DNA of 64,000 nucleotides from Pseudomonas sp. S37 (GCF_016658545.1 NZ_JACVZC010000022.1:1-64000), one strand, 5' to 3'; shown: positions 18,302 through 29,564, counted from the stretch's first letter. Program-made: numbers and translations. Notes: generated by a model from the letters alone, not told the origin.

Positions 18302-20044
18302 TTGGATGCAAGCACCATCAACAGCCTGTTCCTGATCGGCGCATTGCTGGTGGGCGCAAGTATCCTGGTCAGTTCGCTGTCGTCGCGCCTGGGCATCCCT
18401 ATCCTGGTCATCATCCTCGCGGTCGGCATGGTCGCCGGCGTCGATGGTGGCGGCATCATCTTCAACAACTACCCGACCGCCTACCTGGTGGGCAACCTGG
18501 CCCTGGCCGTGATCCTGCTCGACGGCGGCCTGCGCACGCGGGTGGCAAGCTTCCGCGTGGCGCTGTGGCCGGCACTGTCGCTAGCCACTGTCGGGGTCAT
18601 GATCACCACCGCCCTCACCGGCCTGGTCGCCGCCTGGCTGTTCAACCTGAGCCTGATCCAGGGCCTGCTGATCGGCGCCATCGTCGGCTCCACTGACGCT
18701 GCAGCCGTATTCTCGCTGCTCGGCGGCAAGGGCCTGAACGAGCGGGTGACGGCCACCCTGGAAATCGAATCGGGCAGCAACGACCCGATGGCGGTGTTCC
18801 TCACCGTCACCCTGATCGACATGATCGCCAGCGGCCAGACCGGCCTGCACTGGAGCCTGCTTACCCACCTGCTGCGCGAGTTCGGCATCGGCGGCCTGCT
18901 GGGCCTGGGCGGCGGCTGGCTGATGCTGCAACTGGTCAACCGAATCAACCTGGCCGGCGGCCTGTACCCGATTCTGGTAGTGGCCGGCGGCCTGGTGGTG
19001 TTCTCGCTGACCAACGCCCTGCACGGCAGCGGCTTCCTCGCCGTGTACCTGTGCGGCCTGGTGCTGGGCAACAAACCGATCCGCAGCCGCCACGGCATCC
19101 TGCATATGCTCGACGGCATGGCCTGGCTGGCGCAGATTGGCATGTTCCTGGTACTGGGGTTGCTGGTCACACCGCACGACCTGCTGCCTATCGCCTTGCC
19201 GGCGCTGGGCCTGGCGCTGTGGATGATCCTGGTGGCGCGGCCACTGTCGGTGGTCGCGGCACTGCTGCCGTTCAAGGCCTTCCACGGCCGCGAAAAGGGC
19301 TTTATCTCCTGGGTCGGCCTGCGCGGCGCGGTACCGATCATCCTCGCGGTGTTCCCGCTGATGGCCGGCCTGCCGGATGCGCAGCTGTTCTTCAACCTGG
19401 CCTTCTTCATCGTGCTGGTGTCACTGCTGGTGCAAGGCACCAGCCTGCCGTGGATGGCCAAGCTGCTGAAAGTGACGGTACCGCCAGACCCTGCACCTAT
19501 CTCCCGCTCCGCCCTGGAAGTGCACATCACCAGCGAGTGGGAAATGTTCGTCTACCGCCTGGGCAAGGAAAAATGGTGCATCGGCGCCGCCCTGCGCGAG
19601 CTGAAAATGCCCGAAGGCACGCGGATTGCCGCGCTGTTCCGGGGCGAGCAGCTGCTGCACCCCTCGGGCAGTACCGTGCTGGAAGTCGACGACATGCTCT
19701 GCGTGATCGGCCACGAGCACAACCTGCCGGCGCTGGGCAAACTGTTCAGCCAGGCACCGCAGCGTGGCCTGGACCTGCGCTTCTTTGGCGACTTCGTGCT
19801 CGAAGGCGATGCCGAACTGGGCGCGGTGGCAGCGTTGTATGGCCTGAAACTGGATGGCCTGGACGCGAAAATGCCGCTGGCGCAGTTCATCCGACAGAAG
19901 GTCGGAGGCGCTCCAGTAGTAGGCGACCAGGTCGATTGGCATGGCACGATCTGGACCGTGGCGACCATGGACGGGAACAAGATCCAGAAAGTAGGCGTCA
20001 GATTCCCCGAAGGAACGCGACCCGGACCAGGATTGTTCCTCTAA
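18302..20044 (+). CDS. cvrA: K+/H+ antiporter NhaP2/CvrA (CPA1)
   Basis: Cytoplasmic-membrane monovalent cation/proton antiporter for K+ and volume homeostasis. The 580-residue protein has about 12 membrane segments over 1-395, with [17 protein letters not shown] and the ion-path motif ESGSNDPMA (about 156-164). An RCK_C (TrkA-C) domain follows at about 405-485, then a CorC/HlyC-type C-terminal domain (to 580). This is the order seen in E. coli CvrA. The start is a TTG at 18302, chosen because the protein then begins [11 protein letters not shown] like other family members and no nearer ATG fits. It lies 35 bp upstream of mscK and may be co-transcribed. Confidence 0.93.
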   Translation: MDASTINSLFLIGALLVGASILVSSLSSRLGIPILVIILAVGMVAGVDGGGIIFNNYPTAYLVGNLALAVILLDGGLRTRVASFRVALWPALSLATVGVMITTALTGLVAAWLFNLSLIQGLLIGAIVGSTDAAAVFSLLGGKGLNERVTATLEIESGSNDPMAVFLTVTLIDMIASGQTGLHWSLLTHLLREFGIGGLLGLGGGWLMLQLVNRINLAGGLYPILVVAGGLVVFSLTNALHGSGFLAVYLCGLVLGNKPIRSRHGILHMLDGMAWLAQIGMFLVLGLLVTPHDLLPIALPALGLALWMILVARPLSVVAALLPFKAFHGREKGFISWVGLRGAVPIILAVFPLMAGLPDAQLFFNLAFFIVLVSLLVQGTSLPWMAKLLKVTVPPDPAPISRSALEVHITSEWEMFVYRLGKEKWCIGAALRELKMPEGTRIAALFRGEQLLHPSGSTVLEVDDMLCVIGHEHNLPALGKLFSQAPQRGLDLRFFGDFVLEGDAELGAVAALYGLKLDGLDAKMPLAQFIRQKVGGAPVVGDQVDWHGTIWTVATMDGNKIQKVGVRFPEGTRPGPGLFL

Positions 20045-20079
20045 ACTTCGTTTCTGCCGGATCCACAAGTAGTCTGCCT

Positions 20080-23000
20080 ATGTCCCTGCGCGTGTACCTT
20101 CGCACAGCCCTGCTCGGGCTGTGCCTGTCCCTTTCCGTTGCTGCCACCGCGGCGGAAGCCCCGACCACCGCCAGCATCCAGAACAGCCTCGACAAGATCG
20201 CCGAGCGCAAGCTGCCCGAAGCCGACCAGAAGGCCCTGCAGCAGGTGCTGGAACAGACCTTGAGCCTGCTGGCCAGCAAGGAAGACAACGAGAAGAAGCT
20301 GGCCGCGCTCAAGCAGCAGCTGACCAGCGCCCCGAAGGAAACCAGCGACAGCCAGAAAGAACTGGCCCGCCTCAAGGAAACCAAAGCGCAGCCGGTAGCC
20401 CAACGCTACGCCAGCCTCAACGTGCCGCAGCTGGAGCAGATGCTCAGCGAGCGCAACACCCAACAGGGTGAGCTGCAGAAAGCGCTGTCCGAAGCCAATA
20501 GCCTGATCATCAACTCGCAAACCCGCCCCGAGCGCGCCCAGGCCGAGATCAGCAGCAGCCAGAGCCGTACCCAGCAGATCAACAACATCCTCAAGACCGG
20601 CAAGGACGGCGGCAAGTCGATCAACGCCGACCAGCGCAACCAGCTGAACGCCGAACTGGCCTCGCTCAACGCGCTGACGCTGTTGCGCCGCCAGGAGCTG
20701 GCCGGCAATAGCTTGCTGCAAGACCTCGGCAATGCCCGTCACGACTTGCTGATCGAACGCGCCGCGCGCCTGGAGCAGGAAATTCAGGACCTGCAGACGC
20801 TGATCAACGACAAACGCCTGGCCCAATCCCAGGAAGCGGTCACCCAGCAGTCGATCGAAGCGCAAAAGGCCGGCGGCAGCAGCGTGCTGGCCACCGAGAG
20901 CGCGGCCAACCTCAAGCTTTCCGACTACTTGCTGAAAAGCACCGACCGCCTTAACGAACTGACCCAGCAGAACCTGCGCACCAAGCAACAACTGGACAGC
21001 CTGACCCAGGCCGACCAGGCGCTGGACGAGCAGATCAACGTGCTCAAGGGCAGCCTGCTGCTGTCGAAAATTCTCTACAAGCAGAAGCAGACCCTGCCGC
21101 ACCTCAAGCTCGACCGCGACCTCGCCGACCAGATCGCCGATACCCGCCTGTACCAGTTCGAGATCAACCAGCAACGCGAGCAGATGAGCAGCCCGGTGAC
21201 TTACGTCGACAAGCTGCTGGCCGGCCAGCCACAGGAACAGGTTACTCCGCAGCTGCGCAAGGCCCTGCTGGAAGTGGCGATCACCCGCGGCGACCTGCTG
21301 GAACGGCTGAACCGTGAGCTGTCTGCGTTGCTCAACGAATCGATCACCCTGCAGCTCAACCAGAAGCAGCTGCTGGGCACCGCCCAGAGCCTGCGCACCA
21401 CCCTCGACGAGCAGATGTTCTGGATCCCCAGCAACAAGCCGCTGGACTGGGACTGGTTGAGCTACGTGCCACAGCGCCTGGCCGACCAGGTCGCCAACCT
21501 GCCGTGGGGCTCGGGCCTCAAGGAACTGGCAGACGGCCTCAGCCAGCGCCCGCTGCTGTTCCTGCCACTGCTGCTGGTGATTGGCGCCCTGCTATGGCGG
21601 CGCAAGTACCTGTACCAACGGCTGGGCAAGGTGCACCAGGACATCGGCCATTTCCGCCGTGACAGCCAGTGGCACACACCGCAGGCGATCCTCATCAACA
21701 TCCTGCTGGCAATGCCGGTCAGCCTCGGCCTTGCCCTGTGCAGTTATGCACTGCAGATCGACGCCCGTGGGCAGAACGCCAACCTCGGCGCCGCACTCTG
21801 GCAACTGGCCCAGGCCTGGCTGGTGTTCTACACCGCCTACCGCATCCTCGCCCCTGGCGGGGTGGCCGAAGTCCACTTCCGCTGGCACAAGCCGCAGGTC
21901 GAGTTCCTGCGCGGCTGGGTAAGGCGCCTGGGCACCGTGGTGCTGGCCCTGGTCGGCGTGGTGGCGGTGGCCGAACACCAGCCTTCGGCGCTGGCCGACG
22001 ACGTGCTGGGCATCGGCGTGGTGCTGACCTGCTATGCACTGATGGCCTGGCTGCTCAGCCGCCTGCTGCTCAGCAGCCCGGCGCACCGCGACACCTCGTT
22101 GTTCCGCAAGGCTGTGGGTGTGGCGTTCACCGCCCTGCCCATCGCCCTGTTCGTCGCGGTGTGCTTCGGCTACTACTACACCGCCCTGAAGCTCACCGAC
22201 CGGCTGATCTACACCCTGTACCTGCTGCTGTTCTGGCTGGTGATCGAGGCCGCGTTCGTGCGCGGCCTGTCGGTAGCGGCGCGGCGCCTGGCCTACCAGC
22301 GCGCGCTCAGCAAGCGCGCGGCTGCCAAGGAAGGGCTGGACGGCGAAGTCATTACCGAAGAACCCACGCTGGACATCGAACAGGTCAACCAGCAGTCTCT
22401 GCGCCTGATCCGCCTGGCCCTGCTCGGCGGCTTCATCGCTGGGCTGTACTGGGTGTGGTCCGATCTGATCTCGGTATTCGCCTACCTCAACAACTTCGTG
22501 CTTTACGAATACGCCAGCGGCACCGGCGCCGCCGCCAGCATGGTACCGATCAGCCTCGGCGACCTGCTGGGCGCGCTGGTGATCGTCGGCATCACCTTCG
22601 CTTTGGCCGGAAACCTGCCGGGCCTGCTGGAGGTGCTGGTGCTTTCGCGCCTGAGCCTGGCCCAAGGCAGCGCCTATGCGATCACCACGTTGCTGTCCTA
22701 TGTGATTGTAGGCGTGGGTATCGTCAGTACCCTGGCCACCCTCGGGGTCAGCTGGGACAAGCTGCAATGGCTGGTGGCGGCGCTGTCGTTGGGCCTGGGC
22801 TTCGGCATGCAGGAAATCTTTGCCAACTTCATCTCCGGCATCATGATCCTGTTCGAGCGCCCGGTGCGCATCGGCGACACCATCACCATCGGCAACCTGT
22901 CGGGCACGGTGAGCAAGATCCGTATCCGCGCCACCACCATCACCGACTTCGACCGCAAGGACATCATCGTCCCCAACAAGACCTTCATCACCGGCCAGCT

Positions 23001-23388
23001 GATCAACTGGTCGCTGACCGACACGGTCACCCGGGTGACGCTGAAGCTGGGCATCGACTACGGCTCCGACCTCGATCTAGTGCGCGACCTGCTGCTCAAG
23101 GGCGCGCATGAAAACCCGCGGGTGCTCAAGGACCCGGAACCGATCGTGTACTTCCTCAATTTCGGCGAAAGCTCGCTGGACCACGAACTGCGCATGCACG
23201 TTCGCGACCTGGGCGACCGCAACCCGACGCTGGACGAACTCAACCGCTACATCAGCCGCGAGTTCAAGGCGCACGACATCAAGATCTCGGTACGCCAGGT
23301 GGAGGTGTTCCTAATGGACCCCAAAGGCGGCAAGCAGCAACTGATACCAATGGAACAGCCGAAATCGGATGGCACTGCTTCGGCCTGA
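20080..23388 (+). CDS. mscK: Mechanosensitive channel MscK/KefA family
   Basis: Large MscS-superfamily channel that releases solutes on hypo-osmotic shock; in E. coli, MscK is also gated by K+. The 1102-residue product has a signal peptide (MSLRVYLRTALLGLCLSLSVAATAAEA) and a roughly 450-residue periplasmic coiled-coil domain. Several membrane helices occupy about 490-870, followed by the MscS core with GLGFGMQEIFANFISGIMIL, the FERPVRIGD turn and the beta-domain to the C-terminus. The length matches E. coli MscK (about 1120). A start at 20080 gives the signal peptide. Its position after a K+/H+ antiporter fits an osmotic role. Confidence 0.92.
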   Translation: MSLRVYLRTALLGLCLSLSVAATAAEAPTTASIQNSLDKIAERKLPEADQKALQQVLEQTLSLLASKEDNEKKLAALKQQLTSAPKETSDSQKELARLKETKAQPVAQRYASLNVPQLEQMLSERNTQQGELQKALSEANSLIINSQTRPERAQAEISSSQSRTQQINNILKTGKDGGKSINADQRNQLNAELASLNALTLLRRQELAGNSLLQDLGNARHDLLIERAARLEQEIQDLQTLINDKRLAQSQEAVTQQSIEAQKAGGSSVLATESAANLKLSDYLLKSTDRLNELTQQNLRTKQQLDSLTQADQALDEQINVLKGSLLLSKILYKQKQTLPHLKLDRDLADQIADTRLYQFEINQQREQMSSPVTYVDKLLAGQPQEQVTPQLRKALLEVAITRGDLLERLNRELSALLNESITLQLNQKQLLGTAQSLRTTLDEQMFWIPSNKPLDWDWLSYVPQRLADQVANLPWGSGLKELADGLSQRPLLFLPLLLVIGALLWRRKYLYQRLGKVHQDIGHFRRDSQWHTPQAILINILLAMPVSLGLALCSYALQIDARGQNANLGAALWQLAQAWLVFYTAYRILAPGGVAEVHFRWHKPQVEFLRGWVRRLGTVVLALVGVVAVAEHQPSALADDVLGIGVVLTCYALMAWLLSRLLLSSPAHRDTSLFRKAVGVAFTALPIALFVAVCFGYYYTALKLTDRLIYTLYLLLFWLVIEAAFVRGLSVAARRLAYQRALSKRAAAKEGLDGEVITEEPTLDIEQVNQQSLRLIRLALLGGFIAGLYWVWSDLISVFAYLNNFVLYEYASGTGAAASMVPISLGDLLGALVIVGITFALAGNLPGLLEVLVLSRLSLAQGSAYAITTLLSYVIVGVGIVSTLATLGVSWDKLQWLVAALSLGLGFGMQEIFANFISGIMILFERPVRIGDTITIGNLSGTVSKIRIRATTITDFDRKDIIVPNKTFITGQLINWSLTDTVTRVTLKLGIDYGSDLDLVRDLLLKGAHENPRVLKDPEPIVYFLNFGESSLDHELRMHVRDLGDRNPTLDELNRYISREFKAHDIKISVRQVEVFLMDPKGGKQQLIPMEQPKSDGTASA

Positions 23389-23421
23389 GTGGGCTCGAAT
23401 GCTTTATTCTGTGCAGGATTG

Positions 23422-25030
<1,609 letters not shown>

Positions 25031-25070
25031 GAACAACTGCCTTGCTCAATTTCTGAAAGCTGGCGCGATC

Positions 25071-25160
25071 CCTGTGGGAGCGGGTTTACCCGCGAAGAGT
25101 GCGACGCCGTACATGGCACCGGCTTCGCCGGTGTTCGCGGGTAAACCCGCTCCCACAGGA
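25071..25160. repeat. Inverted REP pair between selO and trxC
   Basis: A 26-nt arm at 25071-25096 (beginning CCTGTGGGAGCGGG) and its near-exact reverse complement at 25134-25159 face each other. A GGCACCGGCTTCGCCGGTG hairpin lies inside the loop. Confidence 0.88.
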
Positions 25161-25188
25161 GATCCGTGATGACCTTACTGGAGATGAA

Positions 25189-25623
25189 ATGTCCGAACCC
25201 CTGGTAGTCCCCTGCCCCCACTGCAACGGCCTCAACCGCCTGCCCGCCGAGCGCCTGGGCGACGCCCCAAAATGCGGCCGTTGCAAACAGGACGTGCTGC
25301 TGAACACCCCCTTCGAACTCACCGAAGCCAGCTACGCCAGCCAGATCAAGGGCGACCTGCCGCTGCTGGTCGACATCTGGGCCGACTGGTGCGGCCCCTG
25401 CAAATCCTTCGCCCCCACCTTCGAACAAGCCGCCCGCCAGTTGACCGGCCGCTGCCGCCTGGCCAAGCTCGACAGCGAAGCCAACCGCAACCTGGCCGGG
25501 CAACTGGGCATCCGCTCGATCCCCAGCCTGCTGCTGTTCAAGAACAGCCGCGAAGTCAGCCGCCAGGCGGGGGCGTTTCCACTCCAGTCGTTGCTGGAGT
25601 GGCTGCGCAGCCAAGGGGTTTAG
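25189..25623 (+). CDS. trxC: Thioredoxin 2 (TrxC) with zinc ribbon
   Basis: Cytoplasmic thiol-disulfide reductase of the oxidative-stress type. The 144-residue product has an N-terminal zinc-binding segment with CPHC (about 10-13) and CGRC (about 29-32), then a thioredoxin domain with the active site WCGPC (about 68-72) and cis-Pro SIPS. The start at 25189 has GGAG upstream. Longer in-frame starts would translate the REP element, so they were rejected. It is the last gene before the HigBA insertion. Confidence 0.95.
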   Translation: MSEPLVVPCPHCNGLNRLPAERLGDAPKCGRCKQDVLLNTPFELTEASYASQIKGDLPLLVDIWADWCGPCKSFAPTFEQAARQLTGRCRLAKLDSEANRNLAGQLGIRSIPSLLLFKNSREVSRQAGAFPLQSLLEWLRSQGV

Positions 25624-25626
25624 TTT

Positions 25627-25983
25627 TCAAGCGCTCGCCAGCAGCGACTCATAAGGAATGCGTAGGCCATCATGCAGGCGCTTGATCATTGAAAGGCTCA
25701 ATCCACGCTTTCCATTCAAGACTTCCGAGACTCTCCCGCTTGGACCAATGAATGGCTCTAGATCGCGGGGCGTAAGGCCCTGCTGATCCATGCAGAACTT
25801 GATGGCCTCGATTGGGTTGGCCGGATGAATAGGATAGTGCTTGTTCTCGTATACCTCGATTAGTGTCACGAGCACTTCCATTTCATCGGCTTCAGGCGTT
25901 CCTGCTTCAGCCTGAAAAATGGCTTCGAGCCGCTGGAATGCTGCTCGAAGATCATCATCACTGCGGATCGGCTTAATATTCAC
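25627..25983 (-). CDS. higA: HigA-type antitoxin (helix-turn-helix)
   Basis: Antitoxin and autorepressor partner of HigB. The protein is 118 residues from the GTG at 25983, which overlaps the last 11 bp of higB; an ATG at 26010 would add nine residues inside higB. It begins MNIKPIRSDDDLRAAFQRLE, typical of the family. The helix-turn-helix lies about 65-105 (LTPRDLEPFIGPSGRVSEVL, LSLSMIKRLHDGL). Codon use looks less GC-rich than in its neighbours. The stop is only 3 bp from the convergent trxC stop. Confidence 0.9.
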   Translation of the reverse strand: MNIKPIRSDDDLRAAFQRLEAIFQAEAGTPEADEMEVLVTLIEVYENKHYPIHPANPIEAIKFCMDQQGLTPRDLEPFIGPSGRVSEVLNGKRGLSLSMIKRLHDGLRIPYESLLASA

Positions 25984-26281
25984 AGATTGTCTCCACGTCA
26001 ATCTCGTCATATCGCTTGTGCGTACCGACGAACTTCACCCAGGCAATACCGGCTCGATACTGTATTTCAACCACAAGCCGGTACTTGTTACCTCCGATGT
26101 TGAAGACCACGCGGTTCTTGCCACAAATGCTGGCGTTGCCAATCTGATCTTTTACATCCTGCGGCGTTCTCCAGATGGCCTTGAGTGCCATGTCATGCCA
26201 GCTTTCCAAGGCCGCCTTGGCATCTTCATGCCCAGGTAATTCCCAGAATTTCACCAAGGTGCTTTTGGCAATGACGCGCAT
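25973..26281 (-). CDS. higB: HigB-type mRNA interferase toxin
   Basis: RelE-superfamily ribosome-associated endoribonuclease of the HigB class, 102 residues. It matches the HigB family along its length: MRVIAKSTLVKFWE, ALESWHDMALKAIWRTPQDV, then NRVVFNIGGNKYRLVVEIQY and WVKFVGTHKRYDEID. The toxin gene precedes the antitoxin, as is normal for higBA. The ATG at 26281 is chosen; a longer in-frame start at 26335 lies inside the promoter. Confidence 0.93.
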   Translation of the reverse strand: MRVIAKSTLVKFWELPGHEDAKAALESWHDMALKAIWRTPQDVKDQIGNASICGKNRVVFNIGGNKYRLVVEIQYRAGIAWVKFVGTHKRYDEIDVETICEY

Positions 26282-26289
26282 CCAAGCAT

Positions 26290-26335
26290 ATCTCCCGTTT
26301 TGGGAGATTATGCTCGGGACTTGAACATCGCGCAA
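26290..26335 (-). promoter_or_regulatory. higBA promoter with overlapping palindromic operator
   Basis: Minus-strand promoter TTGCGC (26335-26330), 17-nt spacer, CATAAT (26312-26307). Immediately downstream is the inverted repeat ATCTCCC-GTTTT-GGGAGAT (26290-26308), which touches the -10 and contains the GGGAG that would act as ribosome-binding site. A HigA dimer on it would block transcription, the expected autoregulation. Confidence 0.7.
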
Positions 26336-26352
26336 GGGCTACAGCGCAGCGC

Positions 26353-27126
26353 CTATTCGCTGCGCTCAAGCAAATCATGCAACTCGACAAACTGCTGGGT
26401 CAGCTTGTGCTTGGGCTCCAGGTGAATCAGCGGCAGGCTGGCGTGGTGCGATTCACGCATCTTCACCGAGCTCCCCAGATACACCGGTAGCACTGGCAAC
26501 CCTTCTGCCAGCAGCTCGTCAAGCATCTGTTGCGGCAGGCTGGCACGCGACTGGAACTGGTTGACCACGATACCTTCGACCATCAGATCTTCGTTGTGAT
26601 CTTCCTTGAGGTCTTCAATTTCGGCCAGCAGGCCATACAGAGCCTGGCGCGAGAAGCTGTCGCAGTCGAAGGGGATAAGCACACGGTCAGCCGCGATCAG
26701 CGCCGAAACCGCATAGAAGTTAAGCGCTGGCGGGGTGTCGATGTAGATGCGCTCGTAGTCCTCGTCCAGTTCGTCGAGCAGCTTACGCAGCTTGTTGATC
26801 TTGTGCTTGGCCTCAAGCTTGGGCTGCAGGTCGGCCAGCTCTGCCGTAGCGGTGACCACGTGCAGGTTATCGAACGGGGTTTCGTAGATATCAACCTTGT
26901 TCTTCTTGCTGAACGGCCCGCTGGACAGGCTTTGCTTGAAGAAGTCGGCAATGCCCATGGGTATGTCCTCACCGGTCAGGCCGGTAAGGTACTGGGTCGA
27001 GTTGGCCTGGGCATCCAGGTCGATCAACAGGGTCCGGTAGCCTTCATTGGCACTGACCGCCGCCAGGTTGCAGGCGATGCTCGACTTGCCCACGCCACCT
27101 TTCTGATTGAACACCACGCGCCGCAT
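26353..27126 (-). CDS. Orphan ParA-family ATPase
   Basis: A 257-residue deviant-Walker ATPase. It starts MRRVVFNQKGGVGKSSIACN (Walker A KGGVGKSS at about 9-16), with LIDLDAQANST (about 35-45) and IYIDTPPAL (about 127). ParA/Soj proteins position DNA, chemoreceptor or carboxysome cargo on the nucleoid or membrane. No parB or cargo gene is next to it and no parS-like site was noticed, so the cargo is unknown. GGAGG lies about 7 nt before the ATG at 27126. Confidence 0.88.
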   Translation of the reverse strand: MRRVVFNQKGGVGKSSIACNLAAVSANEGYRTLLIDLDAQANSTQYLTGLTGEDIPMGIADFFKQSLSSGPFSKKNKVDIYETPFDNLHVVTATAELADLQPKLEAKHKINKLRKLLDELDEDYERIYIDTPPALNFYAVSALIAADRVLIPFDCDSFSRQALYGLLAEIEDLKEDHNEDLMVEGIVVNQFQSRASLPQQMLDELLAEGLPVLPVYLGSSVKMRESHHASLPLIHLEPKHKLTQQFVELHDLLERSE

Positions 27127-27218
27127 GATTGACCTCCGTGTTTCTACGAATGCCCGAGTATGTGGCGCCGCCGCAGCAATGGCCAGTGCCATTTGCCGGG
27201 TATGAATACATCGAGCCT

Positions 27219-28112
27219 TCAGCCATAGGTCTGGCCAGTGACCAACTCGGCAAACGCTTTGGCCATGGCCGAGCCACCACGCTCGCGCTGCACCAGCCAC
27301 ACCGCCGACATCGCTCCTTCATCGAGCAAGGTACGGTACACCACCCCTTCAATGCGCATGCGCTGGAACGAAGCCGGCAACACCGATACCCCCAACCCCG
27401 CCGACACCAGGCCGATGATGGTCATCGCCTCCCCCGCCTCCTGGGCAAAATGCGGGCTGAACCCCGCCTGCCGCGCCAGGCTCAGCAACTGCGCATGCAA
27501 GCCGCTGCCGTAACTGCGCGGAAAGAACACGAACGGTTCATGGGCCAGCGCCGCCATGTGCACGCCCTGCTCAGTGCCCTCCGCCAACGGATGCGAAGCG
27601 TTGATCACCGCCACCAGCGGCTCACGAAACAACTCGGTGGCCAACAACCCCTCCGGCAGCGGCATCGGCCGCATCAACCCCACTTCGATGGATTCGTCGA
27701 ACACCCCTTCGGCAACATCCCGGCTGCTCATTTCCTTAAGGTTCAGGTGCACCGCCGGAAAGCGCTGACGAAAGGCATGGATGGCCTTGGGGATCTTCGA
27801 GGTGAACGGCGCCGAAGAAGTGAAGCCGATTTTCATCTCACCCAGCTCACCCAATTGCGCGCGCCGGGCCACGTCAGCGGCTTTTTCCACTTGCGCCAGC
27901 ACCTGCCGGGCCTCTTCAAGAAACAGTCGCCCCGCCTCGCTCAGCTCGACCCGACGATTGGTACGCTCGAACAAGCGCGCGCCCAGCTCCTGTTCCAGTG
28001 CCTGGATCTGCTGGCTCAACGGTGGCTGGGAAATGCCCAGCTGCTGGGCGGCACGGCCAAAGTGCAGCTCCTCGGCCACGGCAATGAAGTAACGCAGGTG
28101 GCGCAGTTCCAT
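27219..28112 (-). CDS. LysR-family transcriptional regulator
   Basis: A 297-residue LTTR. The winged helix-turn-helix is at residues 1-60 (MELRHLRYFIAVAEELHFGR, LGISQPPLSQQI, LFERTNRRVELSEAG), and a periplasmic-binding-like effector domain covers about 90-290. It is divergent from the MFS exporter that starts at 28220, the classic arrangement for an LTTR controlling its neighbour; the effector is unknown. The 107-bp spacer is AT-rich, with a near-palindrome ATTGGATCTAAT at 28162-28173. Confidence 0.93.
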   Translation of the reverse strand: MELRHLRYFIAVAEELHFGRAAQQLGISQPPLSQQIQALEQELGARLFERTNRRVELSEAGRLFLEEARQVLAQVEKAADVARRAQLGELGEMKIGFTSSAPFTSKIPKAIHAFRQRFPAVHLNLKEMSSRDVAEGVFDESIEVGLMRPMPLPEGLLATELFREPLVAVINASHPLAEGTEQGVHMAALAHEPFVFFPRSYGSGLHAQLLSLARQAGFSPHFAQEAGEAMTIIGLVSAGLGVSVLPASFQRMRIEGVVYRTLLDEGAMSAVWLVQRERGGSAMAKAFAELVTGQTYG

Positions 28113-28219
28113 GATCGGCTCCGAACAGGTCGCTAAACGTCTTAAATAGGTCGAACAATATATTGGATCTAATCATTAGCCAGCTATATGCTTTTTTCAT
28201 TGCAACAGAGGTACCCGCC

Positions 28220-29464
28220 GTGAAAACTGCTGTAGCCCCCCTTCCTGTCGAGCCAGAAGCTGCCCCCCTGAACGACATGTGGATCGAAAAAGGCACCCCC
28301 GCCTTCATGAAGACCGTGCTGGCCCTGTTCAGCGGCGGCTTTGCCACCTTCGCCCTGCTTTACTGCGTGCAGCCGATGATGCCGCTGCTGTCCAGGGAAT
28401 TTGCCATCAATGCGGCGCAGAGCAGCCTGGTGCTATCGGTGGCCACCGCCATGCTGGCGTTCGGCCTGCTGATCACCGGCCCCATCTCGGACCGCATCGG
28501 GCGCAAGCCGGTGATGGTGTTTGCCTTGGTCTGCGCCGCCCTTTCCACCTTGGCCAGTGCGGTAATGCCAAGCTGGGAGCTGGTACTGGCCACCCGCGCC
28601 CTGGTCGGCCTGTCGCTGAGTGGCCTCGCGGCAGTGGCAATGACCTACCTGAGCGAAGAAATCCACCCGCAACACATCGGCCTGGCCATGGGCCTGTACA
28701 TTGGCGGCAATGCCATCGGCGGCATGAGCGGGCGCCTCATTACCGGCGTATTGATCGACTTCGTCAGCTGGCACACGGCGATGCTGACCATCGGCGGCCT
28801 GGCCCTGGTGGCCGCACTGGTGTTCTGGAAAGTACTGCCGGAATCGCGCAACTTCCGCCCGCAGCAGATGAACCCGCGCAGCCTGGTGGATGGCTTTTTC
28901 ATGCACTTCAAGGATGCCGGCTTACCGTGGCTGTTCCTCGAAGCCTTCTTGCTGATGGGCGCCTTCGTCACCCTGTTCAACTACATCGGCTACCGCCTGC
29001 TGGCCGAGCCCTATCATATGAACCAGGCACTGGTCGGGTTGCTGTCGGTGGTTTACCTGTCAGGTATCTACAGCTCGGCGCAAGTCGGCGCTTTGGCCGA
29101 CAAGCTGGGCCGGCGCAAGGTGTTCTGGGCCAGTATCGTGGTAATGGCGGGCGGCTTGCTGATGACCCTGGCGAGCCCGTTGGCGATGGTGATCATCGGC
29201 ATGCTGGTGTTCACCTTCGGCTTCTTTGGCGCGCACTCGGTGGCCAGCAGCTGGATCGGCCGGCGGGCGCTTAGGGCCAAGGGGCAGGCGTCGTCGTTGT
29301 ACCTGTTCAGCTATTACGCAGGGTCCAGTGTGGCCGGTACGGCGGGCGGGGTGTTCTGGCACCAGTGGGGCTGGAACGGCATCGGATTGTTCATTGGCAG
29401 CTTGCTGGCGGTGGCGTTGCTGGTGGCATTGCACTTGAGCAAGTTACCACCGAAAACCGCTTGA
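28220..29464 (+). CDS. MFS transporter, YnfM/DHA1-like
   Basis: A 414-residue, 12-helix major facilitator, probably a drug/H+ antiporter type exporter. The conserved loop GPISDRIGRKPVMV (motif A, about 86-99) and a second DKLGRRKVFWAS after helix 8 are visible. The resemblance is to E. coli YnfM-type carriers; the substrate is unknown. A GTG at 28220 with AGAGG upstream is preferred. An in-frame TTG at 28163 would put the start within the operator region. Probably controlled by the divergent LysR protein. It converges on ygiW across a REP pair. Confidence 0.85.
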   Translation: MKTAVAPLPVEPEAAPLNDMWIEKGTPAFMKTVLALFSGGFATFALLYCVQPMMPLLSREFAINAAQSSLVLSVATAMLAFGLLITGPISDRIGRKPVMVFALVCAALSTLASAVMPSWELVLATRALVGLSLSGLAAVAMTYLSEEIHPQHIGLAMGLYIGGNAIGGMSGRLITGVLIDFVSWHTAMLTIGGLALVAALVFWKVLPESRNFRPQQMNPRSLVDGFFMHFKDAGLPWLFLEAFLLMGAFVTLFNYIGYRLLAEPYHMNQALVGLLSVVYLSGIYSSAQVGALADKLGRRKVFWASIVVMAGGLLMTLASPLAMVIIGMLVFTFGFFGAHSVASSWIGRRALRAKGQASSLYLFSYYAGSSVAGTAGGVFWHQWGWNGIGLFIGSLLAVALLVALHLSKLPPKTA

Positions 29465-29560
29465 GGCCCTTTCGCGGGTAAACCCGCTCCCACAGGGACC
29501 GCGCCACACCTGAGGCAAGCGCCATACCTGTAGGAGCGGGTTTACCCGCGAAAGGGCCGC
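29465..29560. repeat. Inverted REP pair between convergent genes
   Basis: Units 29465-29497 (CCTTTCGCGGGTAAACCCGC) and 29527-29560 (GCGGGTTTACCCGCGAAAGG) are near-perfect inverted copies in the 100-bp gap between the MFS gene and ygiW. They may serve both genes as a transcript end. Confidence 0.9.
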
Positions 29561-29564
29561 CGGA

